Assembly (NCBI RefSeq): GCF_001686985.1
Contig: NZ_CP015318.1
Span: 1,114,001 to 1,178,000 of the forward strand
Origin: Mesorhizobium amorphae CCNWGS0123
GTDB lineage: Bacteria; Pseudomonadota; Alphaproteobacteria; Rhizobiales; Rhizobiaceae
Direction of reading: 5' to 3'
DNA length: 64,000 bases
Part shown: positions 31,058 through 39,697 of the stretch, one piece after another
Numbering within the stretch: the first letter of the stretch is position 1
How the letters are laid out: the number at the start of each line of letters is the position of its first letter
Translations under genes and position numbers: made by a program
The notes under the pieces: generated by a model
The model's database searches: none
Seen by the model: the letters and a program-made list of their open reading frames with translations, nothing else
Told to the model about the DNA's origin: nothing

Positions 31058-32091
31058 GAGCCGAGCACCACGCAGCTTGCGGGCGGCAGCGTGACGCCGA
31101 CCTTGGCGCCGACCGGCACGTCATGCCGCTCGCGCGGCGTCGTCACGGCGATGATGCTGGTGCCGCCGACCTCGACGAAGGTCTCGATGGTGCCGCCGAG
31201 ATCGCGCACGAAACTGACCTCGCCGGTGATTGCCGATCCGCCGGGAGCGCCCAGATGCACGTCCTCGGGACGGATCGACACCGAGGCCTTGCTTTGCCCC
31301 GCCGGCATTGCCAGGCCGGGAATGGCAGTGCCGAGGATGGTGGTGCGCCCGGCGCTGTCAACTTCGGCCGGCAACAAATTGGTGATGCCGATGAAGTCGG
31401 CGACGAAGGCGTCGGCCGGTTTGCGGTAGATTTCGATCGGCGGCGCCGCCTGCAGGATCCTGCCATGGCCCATGACGACGACGAGGTCGGCCATGGTCAT
31501 TGCTTCGCGCTGATCGTGGGTGACGACGATGGTGGTGATGCCGAGCCGCTGCTGCAACTGGCGCAGTTCCACCTGCATGGCCTCGCGCAATTTGGCGTCG
31601 AGCGCCGACAGCGGCTCGTCGAGCAGGAACAGTTTCGGCGACAGCGCCAAGGCACGGGCGATCGCCACGCGCTGGCGCTGGCCGCCCGACAGTTTCGCCA
31701 CCGGGCGATCGGCAAAGCCGGGCAGGTGGATCAGGCTCAGCAACTCGTCGACGCGTTTCTTCTGCTCTTCCTTCGAGGCGCCGCGAATGCGCAGCGCATA
31801 GGCGATATTGTCTCCGACAGAAAGATGCGGAAACAGCGCCAGCGACTGGAACACCATGCCGAGATTGCGCTTGTGCGTCGGCAGCGGCGTGATGTCCTCG
31901 CCGTCGAGCACGATGGCGCCGCTGGTCGGCTCCTCCAGCCCGGCAATCATGCGCAGCAGCGTGGTCTTGCCGCAACCCGATGGGCCGAGCAGGCACACGA
32001 AAGTGCCGTGCGGTACGTTGAGCTGGACATTGTCGACGGCGGCGAAGCTGCCGAATTTCTTGGTGATGGCGTTGATGTTCAATCCGGACAT
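31054..32091 (-). CDS. ABC transporter ATP-binding protein, PotA-like
   Basis: 345 residues. Walker A GPSGCGKTT, signature LSGGQRQR, Walker B LFLLDEPLSALDA and switch His VTHDQ are intact; a C-terminal TOBE domain (VSIRPEDVHLG...) follows, as in PotA/FbpC ATPases. It is the only ATPase encoded between the ureohydrolase and the MATE gene, although two different importers lie in this stretch. Confidence 0.9.
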   Translation of the reverse strand: MSGLNINAITKKFGSFAAVDNVQLNVPHGTFVCLLGPSGCGKTTLLRMIAGLEEPTSGAIVLDGEDITPLPTHKRNLGMVFQSLALFPHLSVGDNIAYALRIRGASKEEQKKRVDELLSLIHLPGFADRPVAKLSGGQRQRVAIARALALSPKLFLLDEPLSALDAKLREAMQVELRQLQQRLGITTIVVTHDQREAMTMADLVVVMGHGRILQAAPPIEIYRKPADAFVADFIGITNLLPAEVDSAGRTTILGTAIPGLAMPAGQSKASVSIRPEDVHLGAPGGSAITGEVSFVRDLGGTIETFVEVGGTSIIAVTTPRERHDVPVGAKVGVTLPPASCVVLGS

Positions 32092-32169
32092 GACTCACCC
32101 CTCTCAGGCATTGCACTGCAAGGGCCGCCGGAGGCTATCCGGCGGCCGGTCAGGTTAATGCAGGTCGGC

Positions 32170-33258
32170 TTAGCCGACGATCAGCTCGGTCCACTTCTGG
32201 TTGATCCAGTCGGCCTTCGACGTATAGAGGTCGTAGCGCGGGATGATAGGCTCGATGTCCGACGACACCGCGGCGAACTCTTCCGGCTTGAGGTCCAGCA
32301 CCTCTTTCTTGAGCGTCGGCGTGGTGCCGACCTTGCGCGACATGAGGCCCTGCATCGAGGGTTGGCTCATATAGTCGATGAAGGCGTGCGCCTCGTCGAC
32401 CTTGGTCGAGGCGCGCGACAGCACCCAATTGCCGGAATCCTGGATGCCGCCTTCCTTCGGGAAGGTCGAGCGGACATGGAAGCCGTCGGCGGCCGCGAGC
32501 CCGGTGACGTCGTGATAATACTGGCCCATCGGGATCTCGCCCGACTTCAAGGCCTGCTCGAACTGCGCCTCGTCGCGGTACCAGAGGCGGACGTTCGGCT
32601 TGACTTCTGCCAGCTTTTCGAACGCCTTGTTCAGCCCGTCCTCGGTGTCGAGCGCGTTGGTGCCGCCCATGAAGGTCTTGGCAGTCACTTCGAGCAGGAA
32701 CGAGTTGGAGGCAAGCGCCAGCAGGCCGAGCTTGTCTTCATTGGCCTTGTCCCAGAGCGCCTCCCACGATGTCGGCGCTTCCTTGTAGGCATCGGTGTTG
32801 GTGACCAGCGTGATCCACCAGGCAACGGCCCCGATGCCGGCAACGCGGCCGTCCGGATACTTGTTGACGAAGCGGGGCAGCAGGTCGTTGTAGTGCTTGA
32901 ATTTCGACGTATCGAGCGGCGTCCACAATTCGGTCGACTGGCCCTTTATCGTCGAGCCCTGCGACATCATCGAAAGGTCGGCCGGCGCCTGCCCGGCCTT
33001 GGCCGCCTGTTCGAGCTGCACCAGCCAGGCCTCGCCGGTCGGCTCGGCGACGGATTCCACCGCGATGCCGGTTGCCTTGGTGAAATCCGGGAAGACATGC
33101 TCGTCGAAGGATTTCTTGAAGTAGCCGCCATAGACGCCGACCTTCAGCGACTTGTCCTGCGCCCGCAGGATCGACGGCATGGCGAGCATGCCTGCCGTTG
33201 CGAGGCCGGCGCCAAGCACGCCGCGCCGTGTCAGGGATTTTCCGATCAGTCTGTTCAT
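32170..33258 (-). CDS. ABC transporter substrate-binding protein, PotD-like
   Basis: 362 residues. The N-terminus carries a twin-arginine-like signal (SLTRRGVLGAGLATAGMLAMPSILRAQ), after which the mature protein begins KSLKVGVYGGYFKKSFDEHVFPDFTKATGI, typical of family 1/PotD-like binding proteins for polyamines and similar cations. It heads the importer encoded by the three genes after it, 78 bases upstream of the ATPase gene. Confidence 0.87.
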   Translation of the reverse strand: MNRLIGKSLTRRGVLGAGLATAGMLAMPSILRAQDKSLKVGVYGGYFKKSFDEHVFPDFTKATGIAVESVAEPTGEAWLVQLEQAAKAGQAPADLSMMSQGSTIKGQSTELWTPLDTSKFKHYNDLLPRFVNKYPDGRVAGIGAVAWWITLVTNTDAYKEAPTSWEALWDKANEDKLGLLALASNSFLLEVTAKTFMGGTNALDTEDGLNKAFEKLAEVKPNVRLWYRDEAQFEQALKSGEIPMGQYYHDVTGLAAADGFHVRSTFPKEGGIQDSGNWVLSRASTKVDEAHAFIDYMSQPSMQGLMSRKVGTTPTLKKEVLDLKPEEFAAVSSDIEPIIPRYDLYTSKADWINQKWTELIVG

Positions 33259-33326
33259 CTCGTTTCTCCTCAGTTGATGCCGGCTAACCGGCGGGTTCCC
33301 GTCACACACTGTTTCGCCGCCTGGCG

Positions 33327-33974
33327 TCAGTGGGCCGCCGCTCGTTGTTCGAGCGTGCGGGCGTATTGCGTCAGTGGAAAGCACATGACGAAGAAGATCA
33401 GCGCCACCAGCCCGTAGACCTTGAACGGCTCGAAGGTGGCGTTGTTGATGGCGTTGGATGTCCTGACCAGTTCCTCGAAGCCGATGATCGAGGTCAGCGC
33501 TGTCGATTTGATCAGCTGCACCAGGAAACCGACGGTCGGCGCACGGGTGATCGAGAACGCCTGCGGCAGGATGATCAATCTCAGCTCCTGCAGATAGTGG
33601 AGGCCGAGGCTGGCGCCCGCATCCCACTGGCCCTGCGGCAACGCGGCGACGCCGCTGCGCCAGATCTCGGCCAGGTAGGCGCTGGCGAAGAAGGTGAGGC
33701 CGAGCACCGCCGCCGTCCACGGCTCGATGCGCAGACCGAGCATGGGCAGGCCGAAGAACATCAGGAACAGCTGCATCAGGAGCGGCGTGCCCTGGAACAG
33801 CGCGATGTAGCCGGAAGCAATGCGCCGGCTCCACTTGTTTTTGGCGATCCTGAAGAACAGCACGACGAGGCCGACCAGCGCGCCGCCGACGAAAGCGGCA
33901 AGCGACAAAAGCACCGTCCAGCGCGCGGCGAGCAAGAGGTTGCGCAGAATATCCCAGAAGGTGAATTCGATCAT
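33327..33974 (-). CDS. Amino acid ABC transporter permease (HisM-like)
   Basis: 215 residues, five or six membrane segments, of the polar amino acid permease family. The signature GTPLLMQLFLMFFGLPMLG and the ABC-docking QWDAGASLGLHYLQELRLIILPQAF are clear. Its start overlaps the stop of the sister permease by four bases. No cognate HisP-like ATPase gene follows. Confidence 0.88.
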   Translation of the reverse strand: MIEFTFWDILRNLLLAARWTVLLSLAAFVGGALVGLVVLFFRIAKNKWSRRIASGYIALFQGTPLLMQLFLMFFGLPMLGLRIEPWTAAVLGLTFFASAYLAEIWRSGVAALPQGQWDAGASLGLHYLQELRLIILPQAFSITRAPTVGFLVQLIKSTALTSIIGFEELVRTSNAINNATFEPFKVYGLVALIFFVMCFPLTQYARTLEQRAAAH

Positions 33975-34639
33975 GACACACCGGCTCCCAGAACGCGGCG
34001 TCCGCCTGAAACCAGCAGCCGGCGCAGCCCCATCGACAGGCCGAGATAGACCATCGTCACCACGAAATAGGTTTCGAAGGCGCGGAATGTGCGGGCCTGC
34101 AGCATGTCGGCCTCGTAGGTCAGTTCCCGCACGGCGATCTGCGACACGACGGCGGATTCCAGCATCATGATGACGACCTGGCTGGTCAGCGCCGGGTAGA
34201 TCACTTTGAGCGCCTGCGGCAGCACGATCTTGACGAACACCTGGCGCGGCCTGAGCCCGAGGGCGAGCGCTGCCTCCGTCTGTCCGCGCGGTACCGCGTC
34301 GAGCCCGGCGCCGACGATCTCGATCGTGTAGGCAGCCATGTTGAGCGTCATCGCCAGCATGGCGGCCAGGATCGGATCGAGCCTGACGCCGAGGCTGGGC
34401 AGGCCGAAGAAGATGAAGAACAGCTGCACCAGGAACGGCGTGTTGCGCATCACCTCGACATAGACGCCAATCGCCCGCTTCAGCAGCGGCGGGCCGTTTC
34501 GCCGGCCGGCCGCGCCGAGGATGCTGAGCAGCGTTCCCACGAACGTGGTCACGACGATCAACAGCATCGTCGTGGCCGCGCCGCGCGCGATCGCGCCCAC
34601 AGCACCCGCAAGCCAGCCGAAGTCCAGGCTGTAGCCCAT
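33971..34639 (-). CDS. Amino acid ABC transporter permease (HisQ-like)
   Basis: 222 residues of the same family: RNTPFLVQLFFIFFGLPSLG and QTEAALALGLRPRQVFVKIVLPQAL. Together with the downstream permease it should form a heterodimeric channel for a polar amino acid or guanidino compound delivered by the binding protein encoded just upstream. Confidence 0.88.
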   Translation of the reverse strand: MGYSLDFGWLAGAVGAIARGAATTMLLIVVTTFVGTLLSILGAAGRRNGPPLLKRAIGVYVEVMRNTPFLVQLFFIFFGLPSLGVRLDPILAAMLAMTLNMAAYTIEIVGAGLDAVPRGQTEAALALGLRPRQVFVKIVLPQALKVIYPALTSQVVIMMLESAVVSQIAVRELTYEADMLQARTFRAFETYFVVTMVYLGLSMGLRRLLVSGGRRVLGAGVS

Positions 34640-34656
34640 GACGATAGGTCCCGTCC

Positions 34657-34722
34657 GGAATTGCGTAAAAACAAATACTTAGAGCGGGTCGGCGGTTTAT
34701 CAAAAGCTGAACCGCCCTAAGT
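34657..34722. repeat. Intergenic repeat family 2, copy 2, with nested hairpin
   Basis: GGAATTGCGT...AGAGCGGGTC (34657-34690) resembles the segment at 27724-27757. The following ACTTAG (34677-34682) and CTAAGT (34717-34722) enclose GGCGGTT/AACCGCC. It lies between the binding protein and permease genes and may limit read-through to the permeases. Confidence 0.6.
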
Positions 34723-34738
34723 ATCAATGACTCTGGCA

Positions 34739-35545
34739 TCAATCCTTGAGGTTGTCGGGATTGAGCGGCGTCTTCAGCCAGGCCTTCGAGCTCTCATCCA
34801 GCTTGCCGTCGGCGAGCATCTTGGCGACCGCGTCGTTGACCGCCTGCTTCAGCCGGTCCTCGTTCTTGTTGAGGCCGATATGCGAAGGCGAGGTGAGCAA
34901 CTGGAACTTCTGCTCCGGCTGCAGCGCGTCCTGCTTGGCCAGCACCTGGGCGCCGACATCGTTGCCGACCACCATCAGCTGGGTCTGGCCGGAGATGAAG
35001 GCCTGGATGACGGCGTTGTAGTTGTCGAAGCGGCGGATGTCGGCCGAAGCCGGCGCAGCCTCGGTCAGCGAAGTGTCCTCCAGCGTGCCGCGGTTGACGG
35101 CGACCGACTTGTCGGCCAGGTCTTCCTTGCCTTTGACCGCAAGGGCGGCCGGGCCGATGACGGCGATGTAGTATGGCGCATAGGCGGCGGCGAAATCGAT
35201 CACCTGCTCGCGCTCCTTGGAGTAGCCGACGCTCATCAAAATATCGACGCGCTTGTCGGTCAGATACGGGATGCGGTTCTGGCCGGTGACGCTGACCAGG
35301 TTGAGCTTGACCTTCAGGGAATCGGCGATGGCCTGCGCCACGTCGATGTCATAGCCCTTGATGCTCATGTCGGCGCTGGCCGAGGAGAAGGGCGGGAAAT
35401 CGGAGAAGATGCCGACATTGATCGCGCCGGCCTTGGCGATGTCGTCGACCGCGTCGGCATTGGCCTGTGTGGTGAAACCAAAGCCGGTCGCGCCGAGCAT
35501 CAGCACGGCGGCGATGGATGATTTGAGCTTCATGTGAAAAGTCAT
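34739..35545 (-). CDS. Amino acid ABC transporter substrate-binding protein
   Basis: 268 residues, family 3 periplasmic binding fold. Signal peptide LKSSIAAVLMLGATGFGFTTQANA, then DDIAKAGAINVGIFSDFPPFSSA and GYDIDVAQAIADSLKVKLNLV, typical of polar amino acid binders. An AGGGGA site supports the upstream of two in-frame ATGs. It follows the ureohydrolase gene, so the ligand may be arginine, agmatine or another guanidino compound. Confidence 0.9.
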   Translation of the reverse strand: MTFHMKLKSSIAAVLMLGATGFGFTTQANADAVDDIAKAGAINVGIFSDFPPFSSASADMSIKGYDIDVAQAIADSLKVKLNLVSVTGQNRIPYLTDKRVDILMSVGYSKEREQVIDFAAAYAPYYIAVIGPAALAVKGKEDLADKSVAVNRGTLEDTSLTEAAPASADIRRFDNYNAVIQAFISGQTQLMVVGNDVGAQVLAKQDALQPEQKFQLLTSPSHIGLNKNEDRLKQAVNDAVAKMLADGKLDESSKAWLKTPLNPDNLKD

Positions 35546-35582
35546 TGTCGTTCCCCTGCTGGAAGCTTGTTTGTTTGAGGTC

Positions 35583-35607
35583 GGCCGCCGGCTCCAGCGC
35601 GGCGGCC
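35583..35607 (-). terminator. Hairpin between ureohydrolase and binding-protein genes
   Basis: GGCCGCCG and CGGCGGCC, an 8-bp stem with a nine-base spacer, lies between the two minus-strand genes. With no U-run, partial termination or RNA processing is as likely as a full stop. Confidence 0.4.
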
Positions 35608-35626
35608 GCCTTCGATTTGTCTGGTG

Positions 35627-36688
35627 TCAGGATCCCTTGCTCGTGATCGCCGGGCTGAACACCATCAGGCTCAGGATCTCGAACAGAATCTGAGCGCCGA
35701 CATGAGCGGTGTTGGTGGTCGCGTCATACTGCGGCGCCACCTCGACGACGTCGCCGCCGACGATGTTGAGGCCCTTGAGGCCGCGCAGCAGTTCGAGCAC
35801 CTCGCGCGTCGTCAATCCGCCGATCTCCGGCGTGCCGGTGCCCGGCGCGAAGGCCGGATCGACGCTGTCGACGTCGAAGGAGATGTAGGTCGGGCCGTCG
35901 CCGACAATCTTGCGCGCCTTCTCGATGATGGCGGGGATGCCGAGGCCGGTCACCTCCTCGGCATGCACCACGGTCATGCCGGATTCGTAGCTGAACTCCC
36001 ACAGATACTCGGCCGCGCCGCGGATGCCGATCTGGATGGTGCGCGACGGGTCGAGCACACCGTCCAGCACCGCGTTGCGGAACGGCCCGCCATGATGGAA
36101 CTTGGTCAGGTCGAACAGGCCGCTGGTGTCGCAGTGGGCGTCGATATGGATCATGCCGACCGGCGCCTTCTTGCCGACCGCCTTCAGGATCGGATGGCTG
36201 ATCGAATGGTCGCCGCCGACTGAAAGCGGGATCACGCCGGCATCGACGATCTGGTGGGTACGGCGCTCGATGTCTTCATGGCTGGTCTCCAGCCGGTAGC
36301 GGCTCTGGAACGGCACGTCGCCGATGTCGGCGACCCGAAGCTCATGCGTCGGCGCGCATTCCAGGACGTGGTTGTACGGGCCGATGCGTTCGATGGCGCG
36401 CAGCGCTCGAGGCCCGAAGCGCGAGCCCGGTCGGTTGGTGACGCCGAGATCCATCGGCACGCCGATGATCGCCACCTGCAGGTCGCCGAAGTCCGGATTC
36501 TCGGCGGCAATTTCGCGATAGGGTGCTGCAAGGAAGGTCGGGATGCCGGAATAGGGCGCCAGCCTTGTGCCGCTCTTGGAAAAGATCTTGTCGGCGACCT
36601 TGCGGAATTTCGGGTCGAACATCTCGCCGCCATGGCCCTCGCCATATTTGCGACGCAACGCTTCGAGCTTGCCGCGATCATAACCCAT
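35627..36688 (-). CDS. Agmatinase/ureohydrolase family protein
   Basis: 353 residues. The two-manganese site is complete: GGDHS, DAHCDT and SFDVDSVDPAFAPGTGTPEIGG. The enzyme hydrolyses a guanidino compound, releasing urea; agmatine, guanidinobutyrate and guanidinopropionate are possible substrates and I cannot decide among them. An AGGAGG site fixes the start. It is followed by an amino-acid type importer and is divergent from a LysR gene with a palindromic site between them. Confidence 0.88.
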   Translation of the reverse strand: MGYDRGKLEALRRKYGEGHGGEMFDPKFRKVADKIFSKSGTRLAPYSGIPTFLAAPYREIAAENPDFGDLQVAIIGVPMDLGVTNRPGSRFGPRALRAIERIGPYNHVLECAPTHELRVADIGDVPFQSRYRLETSHEDIERRTHQIVDAGVIPLSVGGDHSISHPILKAVGKKAPVGMIHIDAHCDTSGLFDLTKFHHGGPFRNAVLDGVLDPSRTIQIGIRGAAEYLWEFSYESGMTVVHAEEVTGLGIPAIIEKARKIVGDGPTYISFDVDSVDPAFAPGTGTPEIGGLTTREVLELLRGLKGLNIVGGDVVEVAPQYDATTNTAHVGAQILFEILSLMVFSPAITSKGS

Positions 36689-36872
36689 GTCGGTCTCCTC
36701 CTGTCTGAACGATGACTCGAAAGGCCTCGGCGACGCTTGGCGAACTGACCACCATCCGGCCGGACCGCTGTCCCGCTCTGGCTGCCTTCGAATTTCACGT
36801 CTTGATGCTGCTCTGGTGCAAAGTGTCCGGCAGCTGGATTGAAAAATCAATTGATATTGTTAGTGTGATTAC

Positions 36873-36889
36873 TGTGAGAAAATCTCACA
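36873..36889. promoter_or_regulatory. Palindromic LysR-type operator
   Basis: TGTGAGAAAATCTCACA is a perfect 7-3-7 inverted repeat, and its inner part TGAGAAAATCTCA (36875-36887) fits the T-N11-A rule of LysR boxes. It lies in the AT-rich divergent region between the ureohydrolase gene and the LysR gene, 61 bases before the latter's start. Confidence 0.65.
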
Positions 36890-36950
36890 ATCATTTTGGC
36901 GCGCGATCTTGCCCGAAAACCGGCCCCGGGATCATGCCTAGCGAGTGCCG

Positions 36951-37925
36951 ATGGCCAAGCGTCTGCCCCCTTTGAATCCGCTGCGCGCCTTCGAGGCGAC
37001 GGCACGCCACGCCTCGCTGACCAAGGCGGCGACCGAGCTCAATGTCACCCACGGCGCCATCAGCCACCAGATCAAGGCGCTCGAGCAATCGCTCGGCGTC
37101 AAGCTGTTCGAGCGCACGGGACAGCGGGTGAAGCTCACACCGCACGGCGCGGAACTCTTGCCTGCGGTGTCAAGCGCCTTCGACGGCATCGCCGCAGCCA
37201 CCCAGCGCATGACCAGGCCGGCCAGCGCCGGCACGCTGTCGGTCTCCTGCGTGCCGGCGCTGCTGCTCTTGTGGATGACGCCGCGGCTCGGCAGCTTCAT
37301 GGCGCAATATCCCGACATCAGGCTGACGCTGATCCCCTCCAACGATCCAAGGGACATCCGTGCGCCGCAGATCGATGTCTGCGTGCACTATGGCGACGGC
37401 AGCTGGAGCGACTGCTGGATGCGCAAATGGTCGGGCCTGGAGTTGTTCCCGGTGGTCAGCCCGACGCTGATCAACAACCGCCCGATCCGCACAGTCCGCG
37501 ATCTCGCCGACCATGTCTTCCTGCATGGCGATGACGGCCGCGAGTGGCACACCTGGCTGGCGGCCGCCGACGGGCTGGATCTGGAGCGCGGCCGCCGCCA
37601 CCATCTCGGCGATGCCCGCACCGCAACCGAAGCCGCAGTGCACGGCCATGGCGTGGCGCTTGGCGATTCCGTAACGGCAAGCACGCTGCTCGCCAGGGGC
37701 CTGTTGGTCGCGCCGTTCAGCCTGTCGGTGCCGGCGGTCGACGATTTCTACGTCGTCTGCCGCAATGAGATGCGCTCGGCGCCGATCGTGCAGCTGTTCA
37801 TCGACTGGCTGTTTGCCGAAAAGGAACAGGCCGACGGCCGCGCCGACGCGCCGGTGGCCGGCCGCATCGGCATCCGCCGGAAGCGTCCGGCATTGCGGGT
37901 CATCGGCGCCAAGAGCGTGTCCTGA
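36951..37925 (+). CDS. LysR-family regulator (GcvA-like) divergent from ureohydrolase
   Basis: 324 residues. HTH at about 15-55 (ASLTKAATELNVTHGAISHQIKALEQSLGVKLFERTG), effector domain with LSVSCVPALLLLWMTPRLGSFMAQYPDIRLTLIPS and DVCVHYGDGSW. Two starts (GTG 36945 and ATG 36951) are possible. Divergent placement and the T-N11-A palindrome indicate that it controls the ureohydrolase-importer operon and itself. Confidence 0.9.
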   Translation: MAKRLPPLNPLRAFEATARHASLTKAATELNVTHGAISHQIKALEQSLGVKLFERTGQRVKLTPHGAELLPAVSSAFDGIAAATQRMTRPASAGTLSVSCVPALLLLWMTPRLGSFMAQYPDIRLTLIPSNDPRDIRAPQIDVCVHYGDGSWSDCWMRKWSGLELFPVVSPTLINNRPIRTVRDLADHVFLHGDDGREWHTWLAAADGLDLERGRRHHLGDARTATEAAVHGHGVALGDSVTASTLLARGLLVAPFSLSVPAVDDFYVVCRNEMRSAPIVQLFIDWLFAEKEQADGRADAPVAGRIGIRRKRPALRVIGAKSVS

Positions 37926-38012
37926 GCTGGACTGGAGCGGTTTCTTTTTGTCGGGCCAGCCTGGAAAGCGGGCAGCGCTTTCAAAAATTCGATGCTAAGA
38001 GGCATTTGGCCA

Positions 38013-38060
38013 ATGCATGTCGCCCAAAAGTGCGCAGCGGTTTTGGGAAAACGACATGCG
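38013..38060. repeat. Palindromic intergenic repeat, copy 2
   Basis: GCATGTCG (38015-38022) pairs with CGACATGC (38052-38059), and CCCAAAA (38023-38029) with TTTTGGG (38041-38047). It is the same element as at 8038-8086. It stands 85 bases upstream of pncB. Confidence 0.85.
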
Positions 38061-38144
38061 TAGAACAAGGACTTGAAGCGCGTCGCCTGAATCCGTTTCA
38101 GAGCGAAGTGCTTCAAGAGCGAGCAGCGAAGGCGGCATCGAGAT

Positions 38145-39449
38145 ATGGCAAAGACCGATATAGCGCGGCGCGTCTACAACCACACCTGGAAGCTCGACCC
38201 GATCGTCCGCAGCCTGCTCGACACCGATTTCTACAAGCTTTTGATGCTGCAGATGATCTGGGGCATGTATCCCAAGGTCGACGCCACCTTCTCGCTGATC
38301 AACCGCACCACTTCGGTGCGCCTCGCCGAGGAGATTGACGAGGCGGAGCTGCGCGACCAGCTCGACCACGCCCGCACTTTGCGCTTCTCCAAGAAGGAGA
38401 TGATCTGGCTGGGCGGCAACAATTTCTATGGCCGCAAGCAGATCTTCGAACCGGAGTTCCTCGCCTGGCTGGAGGATTTCCAGCTGCCCGAATACGAACT
38501 GTCCAAGCGCGGCGGCCAGTATGAGCTCTCCTTCAGCGGCCCGTGGATGTACACCACGCTGTGGGAGATCCCGGCGCTGGCTATTATCAATGAACTCCGA
38601 TCTCGCGCGGCCATGCGCGCCTTCGGCCCCTTTGCGCTCGACGTGCTCTACGCCCGCGCCAAGGCCAAGATGTGGGCCAAGACCGAGCGGCTGAAGGCCT
38701 TGCCCGGCATCCGCATTTCCGACTTCGGCACCCGCCGCCGCCATTCCTTCCTGTGGCAGCGCTGGTGTGTCGAGGCGCTCAAGGAAGGTATCGGCGAGGC
38801 CTTCACCGGCACCTCCAACGTGCTTCTGGCCATGGACAACGACCTCGAGGCGCTCGGCACCAACGCGCACGAACTGCCGATGGTGTTTGCAGCGCTCGCC
38901 AATTCCGAAAAGGAACTGAAACAGTCGCCCTACAAGGTGCTGCAGGACTGGCAGCGCTACTATGGCGGCAATCTCTTGATCGTGCTGCCCGATGCCTTCG
39001 GCACCGCCTCCTTCCTGCGCGACGCGCCGGACTGGGTCGCCGACTGGACCGGCTTCCGCCCCGACAGCGCGCCGCCGATCGAAGGCGGCGAGAAGATCAT
39101 TTCCTGGTGGCGCGAGAGGGGCAAGGATCCCAGACAGAAGCTGCTGATCTTCTCCGACGGGTTGGAGGTCGAGACCATCGAGGAGACCTACCGCCACTTC
39201 AAGGGCAAGGTGCGCATGTCCTTCGGCTGGGGCACCAACCTGACCAACGACTTTGAGGGCTGCGCGCCGACGGAGACCAACAGCCTCGATGCGATATCGC
39301 TGGTCTGCAAGGTCACCGAGGCGAATGGCCGCCCGGCGGTGAAGCTGTCCGACAACCCGGCCAAGGCGACGGGGGACCTGAAGGAGATCGAGCGGTATCT
39401 CAGGATTTTCGGGGCGAAGGATCGCGTGGAGCAACTGGTCAAGGTGTGA
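38145..39449 (+). CDS. pncB: Nicotinate phosphoribosyltransferase PncB
   Basis: 434 residues, the normal length. Family motifs: [14 protein letters not shown] near the start, [22 protein letters not shown] (with the phosphorylated-His region), [25 protein letters not shown], and [37 protein letters not shown]. It makes nicotinate mononucleotide from nicotinate and PRPP with ATP, in NAD salvage. A nicotinamidase gene and a nicotinate-like catabolic operon lie within 17 kb. Confidence 0.96.
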   Translation: MAKTDIARRVYNHTWKLDPIVRSLLDTDFYKLLMLQMIWGMYPKVDATFSLINRTTSVRLAEEIDEAELRDQLDHARTLRFSKKEMIWLGGNNFYGRKQIFEPEFLAWLEDFQLPEYELSKRGGQYELSFSGPWMYTTLWEIPALAIINELRSRAAMRAFGPFALDVLYARAKAKMWAKTERLKALPGIRISDFGTRRRHSFLWQRWCVEALKEGIGEAFTGTSNVLLAMDNDLEALGTNAHELPMVFAALANSEKELKQSPYKVLQDWQRYYGGNLLIVLPDAFGTASFLRDAPDWVADWTGFRPDSAPPIEGGEKIISWWRERGKDPRQKLLIFSDGLEVETIEETYRHFKGKVRMSFGWGTNLTNDFEGCAPTETNSLDAISLVCKVTEANGRPAVKLSDNPAKATGDLKEIERYLRIFGAKDRVEQLVKV

Positions 39450-39535
39450 GGGTGCGGACGGCAGCCTGCGCCGACATCTGGCTTGATCCGGCGTCAGCGT
39501 CCGGGATGGCAAATTTGGATAGGCTGAGTTCCGTC

Positions 39536-39697
39536 GCGCCCCCCTCTGTCCTGCCGGACATCTCCCCCACAAGGGGGGAGATTGCGATCTCATCTCCGCC
39601 TTCGCCAATTTTCGACGCTGCAAGGGAAGAGCCGGCGGCGAAACCGCCAATCTCCCCCCAAGTGGGGGAGATGTCCGGCAGGACAGAAGGGGGCGCC
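39536..39697. repeat. Large GC-rich inverted repeat after pncB
   Basis: A roughly 34-base arm at 39536-39569 (starting GCGCCCCCCTCTGTCCTGCC) has an almost perfect complement at 39664-39697, with inner arms 39571-39584 and 39648-39661 also pairing. The whole could fold into one long cruciform or RNA hairpin. It resembles intergenic repeats common in mesorhizobia and overlaps the likely start of the next gene. Confidence 0.8.

Noticed and set aside
31123..33417. Long plus-strand open frame opposite the PotA/PotD-like genes (about 764 codons)
   Set aside because: Antisense shadow of well-supported genes; no motif, no ribosome site.
39446..39670. Start of the membrane protein at the pncB stop overlap
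   Set aside because: The frame is open but passes through both arms of an inverted repeat and would put 75 non-family residues before the signal peptide.
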